The notes under the pieces are model-generated. The model was not told the origin of the DNA and did not search any database. It saw only the letters and a program-made list of their open reading frames with translations. A stretch of DNA of 64,000 bases. It comes from Streptomyces fumanus. Lineage in GTDB: Bacteria > Actinomycetota > Actinomycetes > Streptomycetales > Streptomycetaceae. The translations under genes were made by a program, and so were the position numbers. The stretch lies in the NCBI RefSeq assembly GCF_014655295.1, contig NZ_BNBI01000001.1, forward strand, positions 1 through 64,000, given 5' to 3'. Each line of letters starts with the position of its first letter. Position 1 is the stretch's first letter. This document shows positions 25,335-34,129 of the stretch, piece by piece.

Positions 25335-27182
25335 ATGGCGGTTTCCGTAACCCTTCCGGCGCTCGGCGAGAGCGTCACCGAGGGCACCGTCACCCGCTGG
25401 CTGAAGGCCGAGGGTGAGCGCGTCGAGGCCGACGAGCCGCTGCTCGAGGTCTCGACCGACAAGGTCGACACCGAGATCCCGGCCCCCGCCTCCGGCGTGC
25501 TGTCCTCCATCAAGGTCGCCGAGGACGAGACGGTCGAGGTCGGTGCCGAGCTGGCGCTGATCGACGACGGTTCCGGCGCCCCGGCGGCGGAGCAGGCCCC
25601 GCAGGCCGAGCAGGTCGCCGAGCCGGCCCCCGAGCCGGCGCCGGCCGCCCCCTCCACCGAGCAGGCCGCCCCGGCGCCCGCTCCCACCGCCGAGGCCAGC
25701 TCCGGCGGCGGCTCCGCCGAGGGCACGGACGTGGTCCTGCCCGCGCTCGGCGAGTCCGTCACCGAGGGCACCGTCACCCGCTGGCTGAAGTCGGTCGGTG
25801 ACACCGTCGAGGCCGACGAGCCGCTGCTGGAGGTCTCCACCGACAAGGTCGACACCGAGATCCCGGCGCCCGCCTCGGGCACGCTGCTGGAGATCGTGGT
25901 CGGCGAGGACGAGACCGCCGAGGTCGGCGCCAAGCTCGCCGTCATCGGCGAGGCGGGTGCCGCCCAGGCCGCCGCCCCGGCCGCCCCCGCGGCCCCGGCC
26001 CAGCCCGAGCCCGCCCCGGCCCCGGCCGCCCCCGCGCAGCCCGAGCCGGCCCCGGCCCCGCAGGCCCAGGCCCCGGCCCAGCCGGCGCCCGCCCCGCAGC
26101 AGCAGGCCGCCCCGCAGGCGCCGACGGCTCCGGCCCCGCAGCAGCAGGAGACCCCGGCTCCCGAGCCGGTCCCCTCCGCTCCGGCGCCCGCCCCGGCTCC
26201 GGCGCCGGCCGCCCAGGCTCCGGCCCCGGCCGCCGCCAAGCCGGCCGACGACGGTGCCTACGTCACCCCGCTGGTACGCAAGCTCGCCGCCGAGAACGGC
26301 GTCGACCTGTCCACCGTCTCGGGCACCGGCGTCGGCGGCCGGATCCGCAAGCAGGACGTCATCGCCGCCGCCGAGGCCGCGAAGGCCGCCACCGCCGCCC
26401 CGGCGCCGGCCGCCGCCGCTGCCCCGGCCGCCAAGAAGGCGCCGGCGCTGGAGGCGTCGCCGCTGCGCGGCCAGACCGTGAAGATGCCGCGCATCCGCAA
26501 GGTCATCGGCGACAACATGGTCAAGGCGCTGCACGAGCAGGCGCAGTTGTCCTCGGTCGTCGAGGTCGACGTCACCCGGCTGATGAAGCTGCGCGCCCGG
26601 GCCAAGGACGCGTTCGCGGCCCGCGAGGGCGTCAAGCTCTCCCCGATGCCGTTCTTCGTCAAGGCCGCGGCCCAGGCGCTGAAGGCCCACCCGGCCATCA
26701 ACGCCAAGATCAACGAGGCCGAGGGGACCATCACCTACTTCGACACCGAGAACATCGGTATCGCGGTGGACTCCGAGAAGGGCCTGATGACCCCGGTCAT
26801 CAAGCACGCCGGTGACCTGAACCTCGCCGGTATCGCCAAGGCCACGGCCGAGCTGGCGGGCAAGGTCCGGGCCAGCAAGATCACCCCGGACGAGCTGTCC
26901 GGCGCGACCTTCACCATCTCCAACACCGGTTCGCGCGGCGCGCTGTTCGACACGATCATCGTGCCGCCGGGCCAGGTCGCGATCCTCGGCATCGGCGCCA
27001 CGGTCAAGCGCCCCGCCGTGATCGAGACGGAGGAGGGCACGGCCATCGGCGTCCGCGACATGACGTACCTGACCCTGTCCTACGACCACCGCCTGGTGGA
27101 CGGTGCCGACGCCGCGCGTTACCTGACCGCGGTCAAGGCCATCCTGGAGGCGGGCGAGTTCGAGGTCGAGCTGGGCCTCTGA
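25335..27182 (+). CDS. sucB: 2-oxoacid dehydrogenase E2, dihydrolipoamide acyltransferase (annotated succinyltransferase; could be E2p)
   Basis: Core E2 of 615 residues. Two lipoyl domains (about residues 3-78 and 130-210) each carry [12 protein letters not shown] with the lipoylated Lys. A long Ala/Pro linker (about 215-300) leads to a peripheral-subunit-binding domain ([15 protein letters not shown]) and the acyltransferase domain (about 380-615) with the catalytic motif [15 protein letters not shown]. The first two domains match closely at DNA level. Name is by tradition; in actinobacteria the 2-oxoglutarate E1 often has its own fused transferase, and the E2 next to lpdA and aceE is likely the pyruvate E2 or shared (inference). 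Confidence 0.9.
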   Translation: MAVSVTLPALGESVTEGTVTRWLKAEGERVEADEPLLEVSTDKVDTEIPAPASGVLSSIKVAEDETVEVGAELALIDDGSGAPAAEQAPQAEQVAEPAPEPAPAAPSTEQAAPAPAPTAEASSGGGSAEGTDVVLPALGESVTEGTVTRWLKSVGDTVEADEPLLEVSTDKVDTEIPAPASGTLLEIVVGEDETAEVGAKLAVIGEAGAAQAAAPAAPAAPAQPEPAPAPAAPAQPEPAPAPQAQAPAQPAPAPQQQAAPQAPTAPAPQQQETPAPEPVPSAPAPAPAPAPAAQAPAPAAAKPADDGAYVTPLVRKLAAENGVDLSTVSGTGVGGRIRKQDVIAAAEAAKAATAAPAPAAAAAPAAKKAPALEASPLRGQTVKMPRIRKVIGDNMVKALHEQAQLSSVVEVDVTRLMKLRARAKDAFAAREGVKLSPMPFFVKAAAQALKAHPAINAKINEAEGTITYFDTENIGIAVDSEKGLMTPVIKHAGDLNLAGIAKATAELAGKVRASKITPDELSGATFTISNTGSRGALFDTIIVPPGQVAILGIGATVKRPAVIETEEGTAIGVRDMTYLTLSYDHRLVDGADAARYLTAVKAILEAGEFEVELGL

Positions 27183-27198
27183 CCGTCACGGTCCCCGC

Positions 27199-27234
27199 GG
27201 CGCCCCCGTCCGGAGCTTTCCGGGCGGGGGCGCC
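27199..27234 (+). terminator. terminator after the E2 gene
   Basis: A 15-bp stem (27199-27213 with 27220-27234, one G-T pair) around the loop AGCTTT, 16 bases after the E2 stop. Confidence 0.8.
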
Positions 27235-27322
27235 GTCGTCGGTCGCCGTGCCCGCGTGTAAGCCTCGTCTCACCTGCGCGAAAGCCCCCGTATGCGCCCT
27301 TCCGCCGGAGGCCGGCAGCCGT

Positions 27323-27336
27323 ATTGTCTAAACGTC
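27323..27336. promoter_or_regulatory. candidate GntR/FCD operator before the regulator gene
   Basis: ATTGTCTAAAC at 27323-27333 matches the left side of a palindrome of the form ATTGTCTAGACAAT typical of FadR-type GntR regulators; the right side is degenerate. It lies 46-59 bases upstream of the ATG at 27382, consistent with autoregulation. Confidence 0.4.
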
Positions 27337-27381
27337 AACGCCCCAGGGGGCCGGAACGGGCCCCTCCCTAAGGAGCCCTTC

Positions 27382-28005
27382 ATGACCGCGCCCGTCGTCC
27401 ACTCGCTGCGCGAGCAGATCCGCGAGCACATCCTGGAGGGGATCATCAGCGGGCGCTGGCAGCCGGGCGAGCGGATCGTGGAGCGGCGGATCGCCACCGA
27501 GCTGGAGGTCAGCCAGACGCCGGTACGGGAGGCGCTGCGCGAGCTGGAGTCGCTGCGGCTGATCGAGTCGGCGCCGAACAAGGGCGTACGGGTGCGGAAT
27601 CTGACCGCCGCGGACCTGGAGGAGAGCTATCCGGTCCGGGCCGGTCTGGAGGCGATCGCGGCGGAGCTGGCGGCGGCGAAGCTGGCCGAGGACTGCTCGG
27701 CCCTGGAGCCGCACGTCGGGGCGCTGTACGAGGCCGACCGGATGGCCGACGGGACGGCGCAGGTCCGGCACACGGTCGGGTTCCACCGGGAGCTGGTGCG
27801 GGCGGCGGGCAACTCGGTGTTGCTGCACACGTGGGAGGGGCTAGGGATCGAGGTTTTCACGGCGCTGTCGATCCGGTGGCTGGGGACGGTGCAGCAGTCG
27901 TACGCGGAGGAGCACGAGGAGCTGGTCGCCGCGTTCAAGCGGCGCGATCCTCGGATCGCCGACCTGGTCAAGTCGCATGTCCTCGGGTGCGCGCCCCGGG
28001 CCTGA
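27382..28005 (+). CDS. GntR-family regulator with FCD ligand domain
   Basis: A 207-residue regulator. The N-terminal winged helix (about residues 6-70: SLREQIREHILEG, GERIVERRIATELEVSQTPVREAL) is followed by an all-helical FCD domain whose metal/ligand pocket probably uses His of VGFHRELV and related residues. The ATG at 27382 has AAGGAG 7 bases upstream; codons before it are not conserved in form. It is between the E2 gene and aceE, so control of the pyruvate dehydrogenase genes by a carboxylate effector is plausible (inference). Confidence 0.9.
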   Translation: MTAPVVHSLREQIREHILEGIISGRWQPGERIVERRIATELEVSQTPVREALRELESLRLIESAPNKGVRVRNLTAADLEESYPVRAGLEAIAAELAAAKLAEDCSALEPHVGALYEADRMADGTAQVRHTVGFHRELVRAAGNSVLLHTWEGLGIEVFTALSIRWLGTVQQSYAEEHEELVAAFKRRDPRIADLVKSHVLGCAPRA

Positions 28006-28045
28006 CGGGAGTTTCTCGCCCCCGCCGCCCCTACCCTTCCCGTCC

Positions 28046-28078
28046 CTGGGGGCTGCGCCCCCAGACCCCCCTTTTTTT
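28046..28078 (+). terminator. intrinsic terminator of the GntR gene with T-tract
   Basis: An 8-bp stem CTGGGGGC/GCCCCCAG around TGC (28046-28064) is followed by ACCCCCC and seven T (28072-28078). It is one of the few T-tract terminators in the window. Confidence 0.8.
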
Positions 28079-28147
28079 GCGCAGTTCCCCGCGCCCCTGG
28101 AGGGGCGCGGGGAACTGCGCGACCAGCCACGACGCGCCCGCACCCGA
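28079..28147. repeat. dispersed intergenic repeat, copy B, with perfect 19-bp hairpin
   Basis: The arms 28079-28097 and 28102-28120 are exact reverse complements around TGGA. The minus-strand reading of 28079-28147 aligns with copy A at 1817-1866. It probably acts as a second terminator behind 28046-28078. Confidence 0.75.
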
Positions 28148-28244
28148 AACGTCGGCTCACCTGGGCAAACCGTCACCCCGTGCCACCGTCGGAGACACCC
28201 CGTGCCGACTTTCTCGTGATCAAGGGATTTTCCCTCTCCACCCT

Positions 28245-28274
28245 TTGATCGATCATCGATCAGCGAGTTACAGT
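28245..28274 (+). promoter_or_regulatory. aceE promoter with 17-bp perfect palindrome
   Basis: TGATCGATCATCGATCA at 28246-28262 is an 8-1-8 perfect palindrome. It overlaps a possible -35 TTGATC (28245-28250) and the spacer; TACAGT (28269-28274) follows after 18 bases as a -10. The start of aceE is 86 bases downstream of the -10. The rest of the 28006-28359 gap holds the two terminators above and nothing else seen. Confidence 0.6.
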
Positions 28275-28359
28275 CACCGACGGGCTCCCACCGGGGCCCC
28301 ACGCCCTGTCCTGCCAAAGACACAAGGGCACCCCCCCTTCGACTGAGGAAGGCGGCGAC

Positions 28360-31071
28360 ATGACCGACCCCTACGCCATCCAGCCGAGCGCGCTCGACCA
28401 GCTCCCCGACCGGGACCCGGAGGAGACCGCCGAGTGGCAGGCTTCCCTGGACGCCGTCGCCAAGGCGGCCGGGCCGCACCGTGCCGCGTACCTGATGCGG
28501 CGCACGCTGGAGCGTGCCGAGGGAGCCGGCGTCGCACTGCCGAAGCTCCTCGAGACGGACTACGTCAACACCATCCCCACCTCCGCCGAGCCGGCCATCG
28601 ACGGCGACGAGGAGCTGGAGGCCCGGATCACCGCCTGGAACCGCTGGAACGCGGCGGCGATGGTGACCCGCGGCAGCAAATACGGCGTCGGCGGCCACAT
28701 CGCCACCTTCGCCTCCGCGGCCTGGCTCTACGAGACCGGCTTCAACCACTTCTTCAAGGGCAAGGAATCCCCGGAGGCCGCCGGCTCCGGCGACCAGCTC
28801 TACATCCAGGGCCACGCCTCCCCCGGCATCTACGCCCGCGCCTTCCTCGACGGCCGGCTGACCGAGGACCACCTCGACAACTTCCGCCGCGAGTCCGGCG
28901 GCAACGGCCTGCCCTCCTACCCGCACCCCCGGCGGCTGCCCTGGCTGTGGGAGTTCCCCACCGTCTCCATGGGCCTGGGCCCGCTCTCCGCGATCTACCA
29001 GGCGCGGTTCAACCGCTACCTGACCGCCCGCGGCATCAAGGACACCTCCGCCTCGCACGTGTGGGCGTTCCTCGGCGACGGCGAGATGGACGAGCCGGAG
29101 TCGACGGCGGCGCTCGCGCTCGCCTCCCGCGAGGGCCTGGACAACCTGACCTTCGTCATCAACTGCAACCTGCAGCGCCTGGACGGCCCGGTCCGCGCCA
29201 ACTTCAAGATCGTGCAGGAGCTGGAGGCCCAGTTCCGCGGCGCCGGCTGGAACGTCGTCAAGACGCTGTGGGGCACCGCCTGGGACGAGCTGTTCCAGCT
29301 CGACACCACGGGCGCGCTGGTACGCCGGCTGCGCGAGGTACCCGACGCGCAGGTCCAGACGTACCAGACCCGCGACGCGGCCTACATCCGCCAGGACTTC
29401 TTCGGCGCCGACCCGGCGCTGGTGGAGATGGCGAAGCTGATCGGCGACGACAAGATCCTCGAGTGTTTCCACACCTCGCGCGGCGGCCACGAGGCCCGCA
29501 AGGTGTACGCCGCGTACCGCGCGGCGCTCGCCCACAAGGGCGCGCCGACGGTGATCCTGGCGCAGACCGTCAAGGGCCACACCCTCGGTGAGGGCTTCGC
29601 CTCGAAGAACGCCAACCACCAGATGAAGAAGCTGACGGTGGACGAGTTCAAGGCGATGCGCGACCGCCTCGACCTGCCCATCAAGGACAGCGACTTCGTC
29701 GACGGCGTGGTCCCCTACGGCCACCCGGGCGCCGACTCCCCCGAGGTCCGCTACCTCCAGGAGCGCCGCGCCGCCCTCGGCGGTCCGGCCCCGGCCCGCC
29801 GTACCCACCCGCTGCCCGCGCTGCCCGCCCCGGCCGAGAAGGCGTTCACCGCCTTCGACAAGGGCTCCGGCTCGCAGAACGTGGCGACCACCATGGCCTT
29901 CGTCCGCCTGGTCAAGGACCTGGTCCGGGACAAGGAGACCGGCAGGCGCTGGGTGCCGATCGTCCCCGACGAGGCGCGCACCTTCGGCATGGAGAGCCTC
30001 TTCCCGTCCCTGGGGATCTACTCCCCCAAGGGCCAGACGTACGAGCCGGTCGACCGTGACCAGCTCATGTACTACAAGGAAGCCGAGAACGGCCAGATCC
30101 TCAACGAGGGGATCACCGAGGCCGGTTCGATGGCCGACTTCATCGCCGCCTCCACGTCGTACGCGACGCACGGCGAGGCGATGATCCCGTTCTACATCTT
30201 CTACTCGATGTTCGGCTGGCAGCGCACGGCCGACCAGATGTGGCAGCTCGGCGACCAGCTCGGCCGCGGCTTCCTCATCGGCGCCACCGCCGGCCGCACC
30301 ACGCTGACCGGCGAGGGCCTCCAGCACGCCGACGGCCACACCCCGGTGATCGCCGCGACCAACCCGGCGGCGCTGACGTACGACCCGGCGTTCGCCTACG
30401 AGATCGCCGTCATCGTCAAGGAGGGCCTGCGCCGGATGTACGGCGAGGCCAAGCCGGGCGAGGACCAGAACGTCTTCTACTACCTGACGGTCTACAACGA
30501 GCCGCTGCCGCAGCCCGCCAAGCCGGCCGGCCTCGGCATCGACGAGGGCATCGTCAAGGGCCTGTATCGCTTCAACACCGCGGAGTCCGCGGGCCTGACC
30601 CCGGCGGCGAACGCCCCGCGGATCCAGCTCATGGGTTCGGGTACGGCGATCCACTGGGCGCTGAAGGCGCAGAAGCTGCTCGCCGAGGAGTGGGGCGTGG
30701 CCGCCGACGTGTGGTCCGCGACCTCCTGGACCGAGCTGCGCCGGGACGCGATGGAGGCCGACGCGGCGCTGCTGCGCGGCGAGGACCGGGTGCCGTACGT
30801 GCGGCAGGCGCTGCAGGGCGCCGAGGGCCCGGTGCTGGCGGTCTCCGACTACATGCGCCAGGTCCCGGACCAGATCGCGCAGTGGGTGGAGCAGGACTGG
30901 TCCTCGCTGGGCGCCGACGGCTTCGGCCTGTCGGACACCCGTGAGGACGCCCGCCGCCACTTCGGTGTCGACGCCGAGTCCGTGGTCGTCGCGGCGCTGG
31001 CCGCACTGGCCCGGCGCGGCGAGGTGAAGGCGACCGCCGTGAAGGAGGCGCGCGAGCGCTACGGCCTGTGA
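28360..31071 (+). CDS. aceE: pyruvate dehydrogenase E1 component, homodimeric type
   Basis: Thiamine-diphosphate enzyme that decarboxylates pyruvate and transfers acetyl to the lipoyl E2. The 903-residue single-chain form is normal length. The thiamine motif runs from AFLGDGEMDEP to INCNLQRLDGP near residues 237-270; earlier, SKYGVGGHIATF and IYIQGHASPG-like LYIQGHASPG segments match AceE. The ATG at 28360 follows GGAAGG 8 bases upstream. Its promoter carries a palindrome and a GntR gene is upstream. E2 and E3 are the genes at 25335 and 23884. Confidence 0.96.
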   Translation: MTDPYAIQPSALDQLPDRDPEETAEWQASLDAVAKAAGPHRAAYLMRRTLERAEGAGVALPKLLETDYVNTIPTSAEPAIDGDEELEARITAWNRWNAAAMVTRGSKYGVGGHIATFASAAWLYETGFNHFFKGKESPEAAGSGDQLYIQGHASPGIYARAFLDGRLTEDHLDNFRRESGGNGLPSYPHPRRLPWLWEFPTVSMGLGPLSAIYQARFNRYLTARGIKDTSASHVWAFLGDGEMDEPESTAALALASREGLDNLTFVINCNLQRLDGPVRANFKIVQELEAQFRGAGWNVVKTLWGTAWDELFQLDTTGALVRRLREVPDAQVQTYQTRDAAYIRQDFFGADPALVEMAKLIGDDKILECFHTSRGGHEARKVYAAYRAALAHKGAPTVILAQTVKGHTLGEGFASKNANHQMKKLTVDEFKAMRDRLDLPIKDSDFVDGVVPYGHPGADSPEVRYLQERRAALGGPAPARRTHPLPALPAPAEKAFTAFDKGSGSQNVATTMAFVRLVKDLVRDKETGRRWVPIVPDEARTFGMESLFPSLGIYSPKGQTYEPVDRDQLMYYKEAENGQILNEGITEAGSMADFIAASTSYATHGEAMIPFYIFYSMFGWQRTADQMWQLGDQLGRGFLIGATAGRTTLTGEGLQHADGHTPVIAATNPAALTYDPAFAYEIAVIVKEGLRRMYGEAKPGEDQNVFYYLTVYNEPLPQPAKPAGLGIDEGIVKGLYRFNTAESAGLTPAANAPRIQLMGSGTAIHWALKAQKLLAEEWGVAADVWSATSWTELRRDAMEADAALLRGEDRVPYVRQALQGAEGPVLAVSDYMRQVPDQIAQWVEQDWSSLGADGFGLSDTREDARRHFGVDAESVVVAALAALARRGEVKATAVKEARERYGL

Positions 31072-31089
31072 CCGCCGGTTCGTTAAGGA

Positions 31090-31113
31090 GGCCCCCGTCG
31101 TCCGGCGGGGGCC
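31090..31113 (+). terminator. terminator after aceE
   Basis: GGCCCCCG (31090-31097) and CGGGGGCC (31106-31113) form an 8-bp stem, extended by imperfect AAGG/CCTT pairing, 19 bases after the stop. Confidence 0.65.
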
Positions 31114-31140
31114 TTCCGCGTTTCCTGCATGATGTGGGCC

Positions 31141-32124
31141 ATGCGTGCTGCCCGCCTCATCAAGATGGTGCTGTTGCTCCAGTCCCGGCCCTCGATGACC
31201 GCCGCCGAGCTGGCCCGGGAGCTGGAGGTGTCCGAGCGGACCGTCACCCGGGACGCGCAGGCCCTGTCGGAGGCGGGTGTGCCGGTGTACGCGGACCGGG
31301 GCCGGGCCGGCGGGTACCGGCTGATCGGCGGGTACCGGACCCGGCTGACGGGGCTGGCGCGCGGCGAGGCGGAGGCGCTGTTCCTGTCGGGGGTGCCGGG
31401 GGCGCTGCGCGACATGGGCCTGGCGGACGCGGCGTCGGCGGCCCGGCTGAAGGTGTCGGCGGCGCTGCTGCCGTCCCTGCGGGACGCCTCCCGGACGGCG
31501 GCGCAGCGGTTCCACCTGGACGCGCCGGGCTGGTTCACCGAGCCGGAGACGCCCGAGCTGCTGCCGGCGGTGGCGGAGGCGGTCTGGGACGACCGGCGGA
31601 TCACCGCCCGCTACCGGCGCGGCGAGCGCGAGGTCGAGCGGGAGCTGGAGCCGTACGGGCTGGTGCTGAAGGCGGGGGTCTGGTACCTGTGCGCGCGGGT
31701 CGCGCGGGCCGCGGGCGAGGGGGCCTTCCGGGTCTACCGGATCGACCGGTTCCGCTCGGTGGCGGCGGACGGGGAGCGGTTCGCCCGGGACGAGGAGTTC
31801 GACCTGCCCGGGTTCTGGGCGGAGCGGGCGGAGCAGTTCGCGCTGTCGATCCTGCGCGCCGAGGTGGTCCTGCGGCTCTCCCCCGAGGGCGTACGGCTCC
31901 TGCCGTACGCCGTGGATCCGCCGGCGGCGCGGCGGGCGCTGGACGCGGCGGGCCCGCCCGGCCCGGACGGGTGGCTGACGGTGACGCTGCCGGTGGAGTC
32001 GGCGGAGGTCGCCCACAGCCAGCTCCGCGCGCTCGGCCCGGAGGCGGAGGTGCTGGCCCCGGAGGAACTGCGCACCCGGTTCGCGGCGGACGCGCGGAAC
32101 CTGGCCGCGCTGTACGAGAGGTGA
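31141..32124 (+). CDS. WYL-domain transcriptional regulator (YafY type)
   Basis: A 327-residue regulator: an N-terminal winged helix of HTH_11 type (TAAELARELEVSERTVTRDAQAL, about residues 18-45, then GGYRLIGGYRT) and a C-terminal WYL sensing domain (LEPYGLVLKAGVWYLCAR) followed by a WCX region. Such proteins often bind small ligands or nucleic acid. An upstream start at 31129 (MMWAM) is possible, but neither ATG has a strong ribosome site. It follows aceE by about 70 bases, beyond a terminator, so it is probably separate. Confidence 0.88.
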   Translation: MRAARLIKMVLLLQSRPSMTAAELARELEVSERTVTRDAQALSEAGVPVYADRGRAGGYRLIGGYRTRLTGLARGEAEALFLSGVPGALRDMGLADAASAARLKVSAALLPSLRDASRTAAQRFHLDAPGWFTEPETPELLPAVAEAVWDDRRITARYRRGEREVERELEPYGLVLKAGVWYLCARVARAAGEGAFRVYRIDRFRSVAADGERFARDEEFDLPGFWAERAEQFALSILRAEVVLRLSPEGVRLLPYAVDPPAARRALDAAGPPGPDGWLTVTLPVESAEVAHSQLRALGPEAEVLAPEELRTRFAADARNLAALYER

Positions 32125-32220
32125 CGCGCGCCGGGGCGTGCGAGTGGTCCGGCGCCGTGAGATAACGATCTGTGGGCTCCGCGTGCGCCCCACCCCTCCA
32201 GGGCCGATGCTGGACCCGTG

Positions 32221-32739
32221 ATGGACGAGACGGAGTTCTGGGAGCTGATCGACTCCTCCCGCCGGGGCGCGGAGGGCGACCCCGAGGAGCAGGCCGACCT
32301 GCTGGTGGAGCGGCTCTGCCGACTGGACCCGGAGGCGGTCCTGGACTTCGCCCGCCACTTCGAGGCGCGGTACCAGCGCGCGTACACCTGGGATCTGTGG
32401 GGTGCCGCCTGGATCCTGCTCGGCGGCGCCGGGGACGACGCCTTCGACTTCTTCCGCTGCTGGCTGATCGGCCAGGGCCGCGAGGTCTACGAGGGCGCGG
32501 TGCACGAGCCGGACGCGCTGGCGGAGCTGCTGGACGACTTCGACGAGGAGCTCGACGGCGACGCCGAGGACCTCGGCTACGCGGCTGACGAGGCGTACGA
32601 GCAGCTCACCGGCACGGTCGCCCCCGACCTGGGGCTCGCGCCCGCGCCACCGGAGCCGGTGGGCACGCCGATCGACCTGGAGGACGACCGGGCACTGGCC
32701 GAGCGCCTTCCGCGGCTGTGGGAGCGGTTCGGGGACTGA
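32221..32739 (+). CDS. DUF4240 protein
   Basis: A 172-residue acidic cytoplasmic protein. The N-terminus MDETEFWELIDSSR followed by FEARYQRAYTWDLWGAAWILLGG is the DUF4240 pattern; the C-terminal part is Pro/Glu/Leu-rich (PIDLEDDRALAERLPRLW). A GTG three bases earlier is an alternative. Function unknown; relatives are scattered in actinomycetes. Confidence 0.85.
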   Translation: MDETEFWELIDSSRRGAEGDPEEQADLLVERLCRLDPEAVLDFARHFEARYQRAYTWDLWGAAWILLGGAGDDAFDFFRCWLIGQGREVYEGAVHEPDALAELLDDFDEELDGDAEDLGYAADEAYEQLTGTVAPDLGLAPAPPEPVGTPIDLEDDRALAERLPRLWERFGD

Positions 32740-32816
32740 GCCCTCCGGGGGTGGCTCGGGCGGTGGGGGGTCCTACCGTGGGTCAGTGCGGGCGGGGTGC
32801 GCGCGGTGGGGGCGTC

Positions 32817-33089
32817 TCACGCCGTGCTGCGGCGGGTCGGGGCCGTCGGCGGGCGGTCCTTCCGCGGGTCGGTGCGCGCGGAGTGGTACGGCGGGGTCGC
32901 GCCGGCCTCACGCGGCGAGGCCGCGTCGGACCCGTGCGGTGGGGCCGCGTTGGCGCGGTCCAGGGTGGACGCGGTGGCGGCGGCCGGGCCCAGTACCACC
33001 GCCACGGCGGCGGCCAGGGCCGTCCAGGCCCGGCGCGGTGCCCCGCCCCGGGCACGGGCGCGGGCGCGGGTGTCGCGATCGGTCGTCAT
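32817..33089 (-). CDS. small secreted protein, 90 aa, coupled to the PGRP amidase
   Basis: A 90-residue protein with an Arg-rich N-terminus, a hydrophobic stretch (AWTALAAAVAVVLGPAAATAS) that could be a signal peptide cleaved near ATA/TAS or a membrane helix, and a short Ser/Pro/Arg-rich remainder. Its ATG overlaps the stop of the amidase gene as ATGA, showing translational coupling. Other streptomycete copies are not known to me. Function unknown; joint action with the amidase is inference. Confidence 0.6.
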   Translation of the reverse strand: MTTDRDTRARARARGGAPRRAWTALAAAVAVVLGPAAATASTLDRANAAPPHGSDAASPREAGATPPYHSARTDPRKDRPPTAPTRRSTA

Positions 33090-33976
33090 GGTCCCCACCT
33101 CCGGTCGGCTGCCGGCAGCGACCGTAGGGGGCCCGCATCGGAGGAGGCTGCGCGGTCGCTGTGCCGGGCCTGTGGGCGGAGCCCGCGGTGCTGGAGGCGG
33201 GCCGCGCGCTGCCGGATCCCGGGCAGCCGGGCGCGCAGCGCGGCTCCGGGGCAGTCGGTCTGGTACCCCGCGTCGTGACCGGCGACGGCGGGCAGCGTGA
33301 CGGTGGCGCCGGCGTCGTACCGGCTCAGGTCGTTGCTGGAGACCAGCCGGACCCGGCCGCGCGGGTCGGTGCCGGAGGGGCCGAGTTTCCAGGCGGCCAG
33401 CGCGGCGATCGCGTCGGTGAGCGCGTCGGGCACGGGGACGCCCGCGGTGAAGGTGCCGAGGGCGGCGATGCCGGTGGTGCGGTGGTTGAAGCCCTGGGTA
33501 TGGGCGCCGGTGACGGCGCGGTCGATGCCGCCGGCCCGGCCCTCGTAGATGGTGCCGCAGCGGTCGACGACGAAGTTGTAGCCAAGGTCGTCCCAGTCCC
33601 GGGCGCCGGTCTGGCCGGTGTAGATGCCGCGCAGGATGCGGGGCACGTCGGCGCAGTCGTAGCCGTTCGGCGTGTCGGTGTGGTGGACGAAGACGGCGAC
33701 GACCTCGTCGTCGTAGCGCGGGGGCGGCTGCTCGCGGCCGGCGTCGCCCAGCCAGGCGGACCGGGGGACGACGGGCGGCCGGGGGGCGGTGTGGCCGCCG
33801 GTCTCCTGGGCGGAACGGGGCCGTCCGGCGGTAGTGCGCTCGGCGCCGCCCGCGTACAGCAGCAGCCCGGCCACGGCGGCCAGCCCGGGCAGGGCGCCCA
33901 GCAGCACCAGCACGGGGACCGGCAGGCGTGCCGCACGCCGTCCCCGCGGCCCGCGCCGCCTTCGCTCCGCACCCAT
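33086..33976 (-). CDS. peptidoglycan-recognition/N-acetylmuramoyl-L-alanine amidase-type secreted protein
   Basis: A 296-residue protein with a basic N-terminus, a membrane helix or signal (LPVPVLVLLGALPGLAAVAGLLLYAGG) and a T7-lysozyme-like PGRP domain (about residues 95-250). Zinc-ligand motifs are visible: VFVHHTDTPNG, GAHTQGFNH and GHDAGYQTDCPG; DDLGYNFVVDRCGTIYEGRAGG is the family core. It may cleave or bind peptidoglycan outside the cell. The C-terminal tail (LQHRGLRPQAR...) is basic. The ATG at 33976 follows GGGGGACATG context. It is coupled with the small gene at 32817. Confidence 0.88.
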   Translation of the reverse strand: MGAERRRRGPRGRRAARLPVPVLVLLGALPGLAAVAGLLLYAGGAERTTAGRPRSAQETGGHTAPRPPVVPRSAWLGDAGREQPPPRYDDEVVAVFVHHTDTPNGYDCADVPRILRGIYTGQTGARDWDDLGYNFVVDRCGTIYEGRAGGIDRAVTGAHTQGFNHRTTGIAALGTFTAGVPVPDALTDAIAALAAWKLGPSGTDPRGRVRLVSSNDLSRYDAGATVTLPAVAGHDAGYQTDCPGAALRARLPGIRQRAARLQHRGLRPQARHSDRAASSDAGPLRSLPAADRRWGP

Positions 33977-34129
33977 GTCCCCCACTCTCCGGCGGTTGCG
34001 GTCCGCCCGCGACGTGTGGGGTGCCAGCCGGTGGAACCATCGTCCCGGTCCGCGACGTTTATCCGGACGACCGCACTTCGGGGCCGCCCGCCGGGCCCGT
34101 CGCGCGGCACCGGGAGAGAGGCGGCTCGT

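Noticed and set aside
27841-32505. A 1554-codon minus-strand frame across aceE and the WYL gene
   Set aside because: Antisense shadow of aceE; low-complexity composition and no motif.
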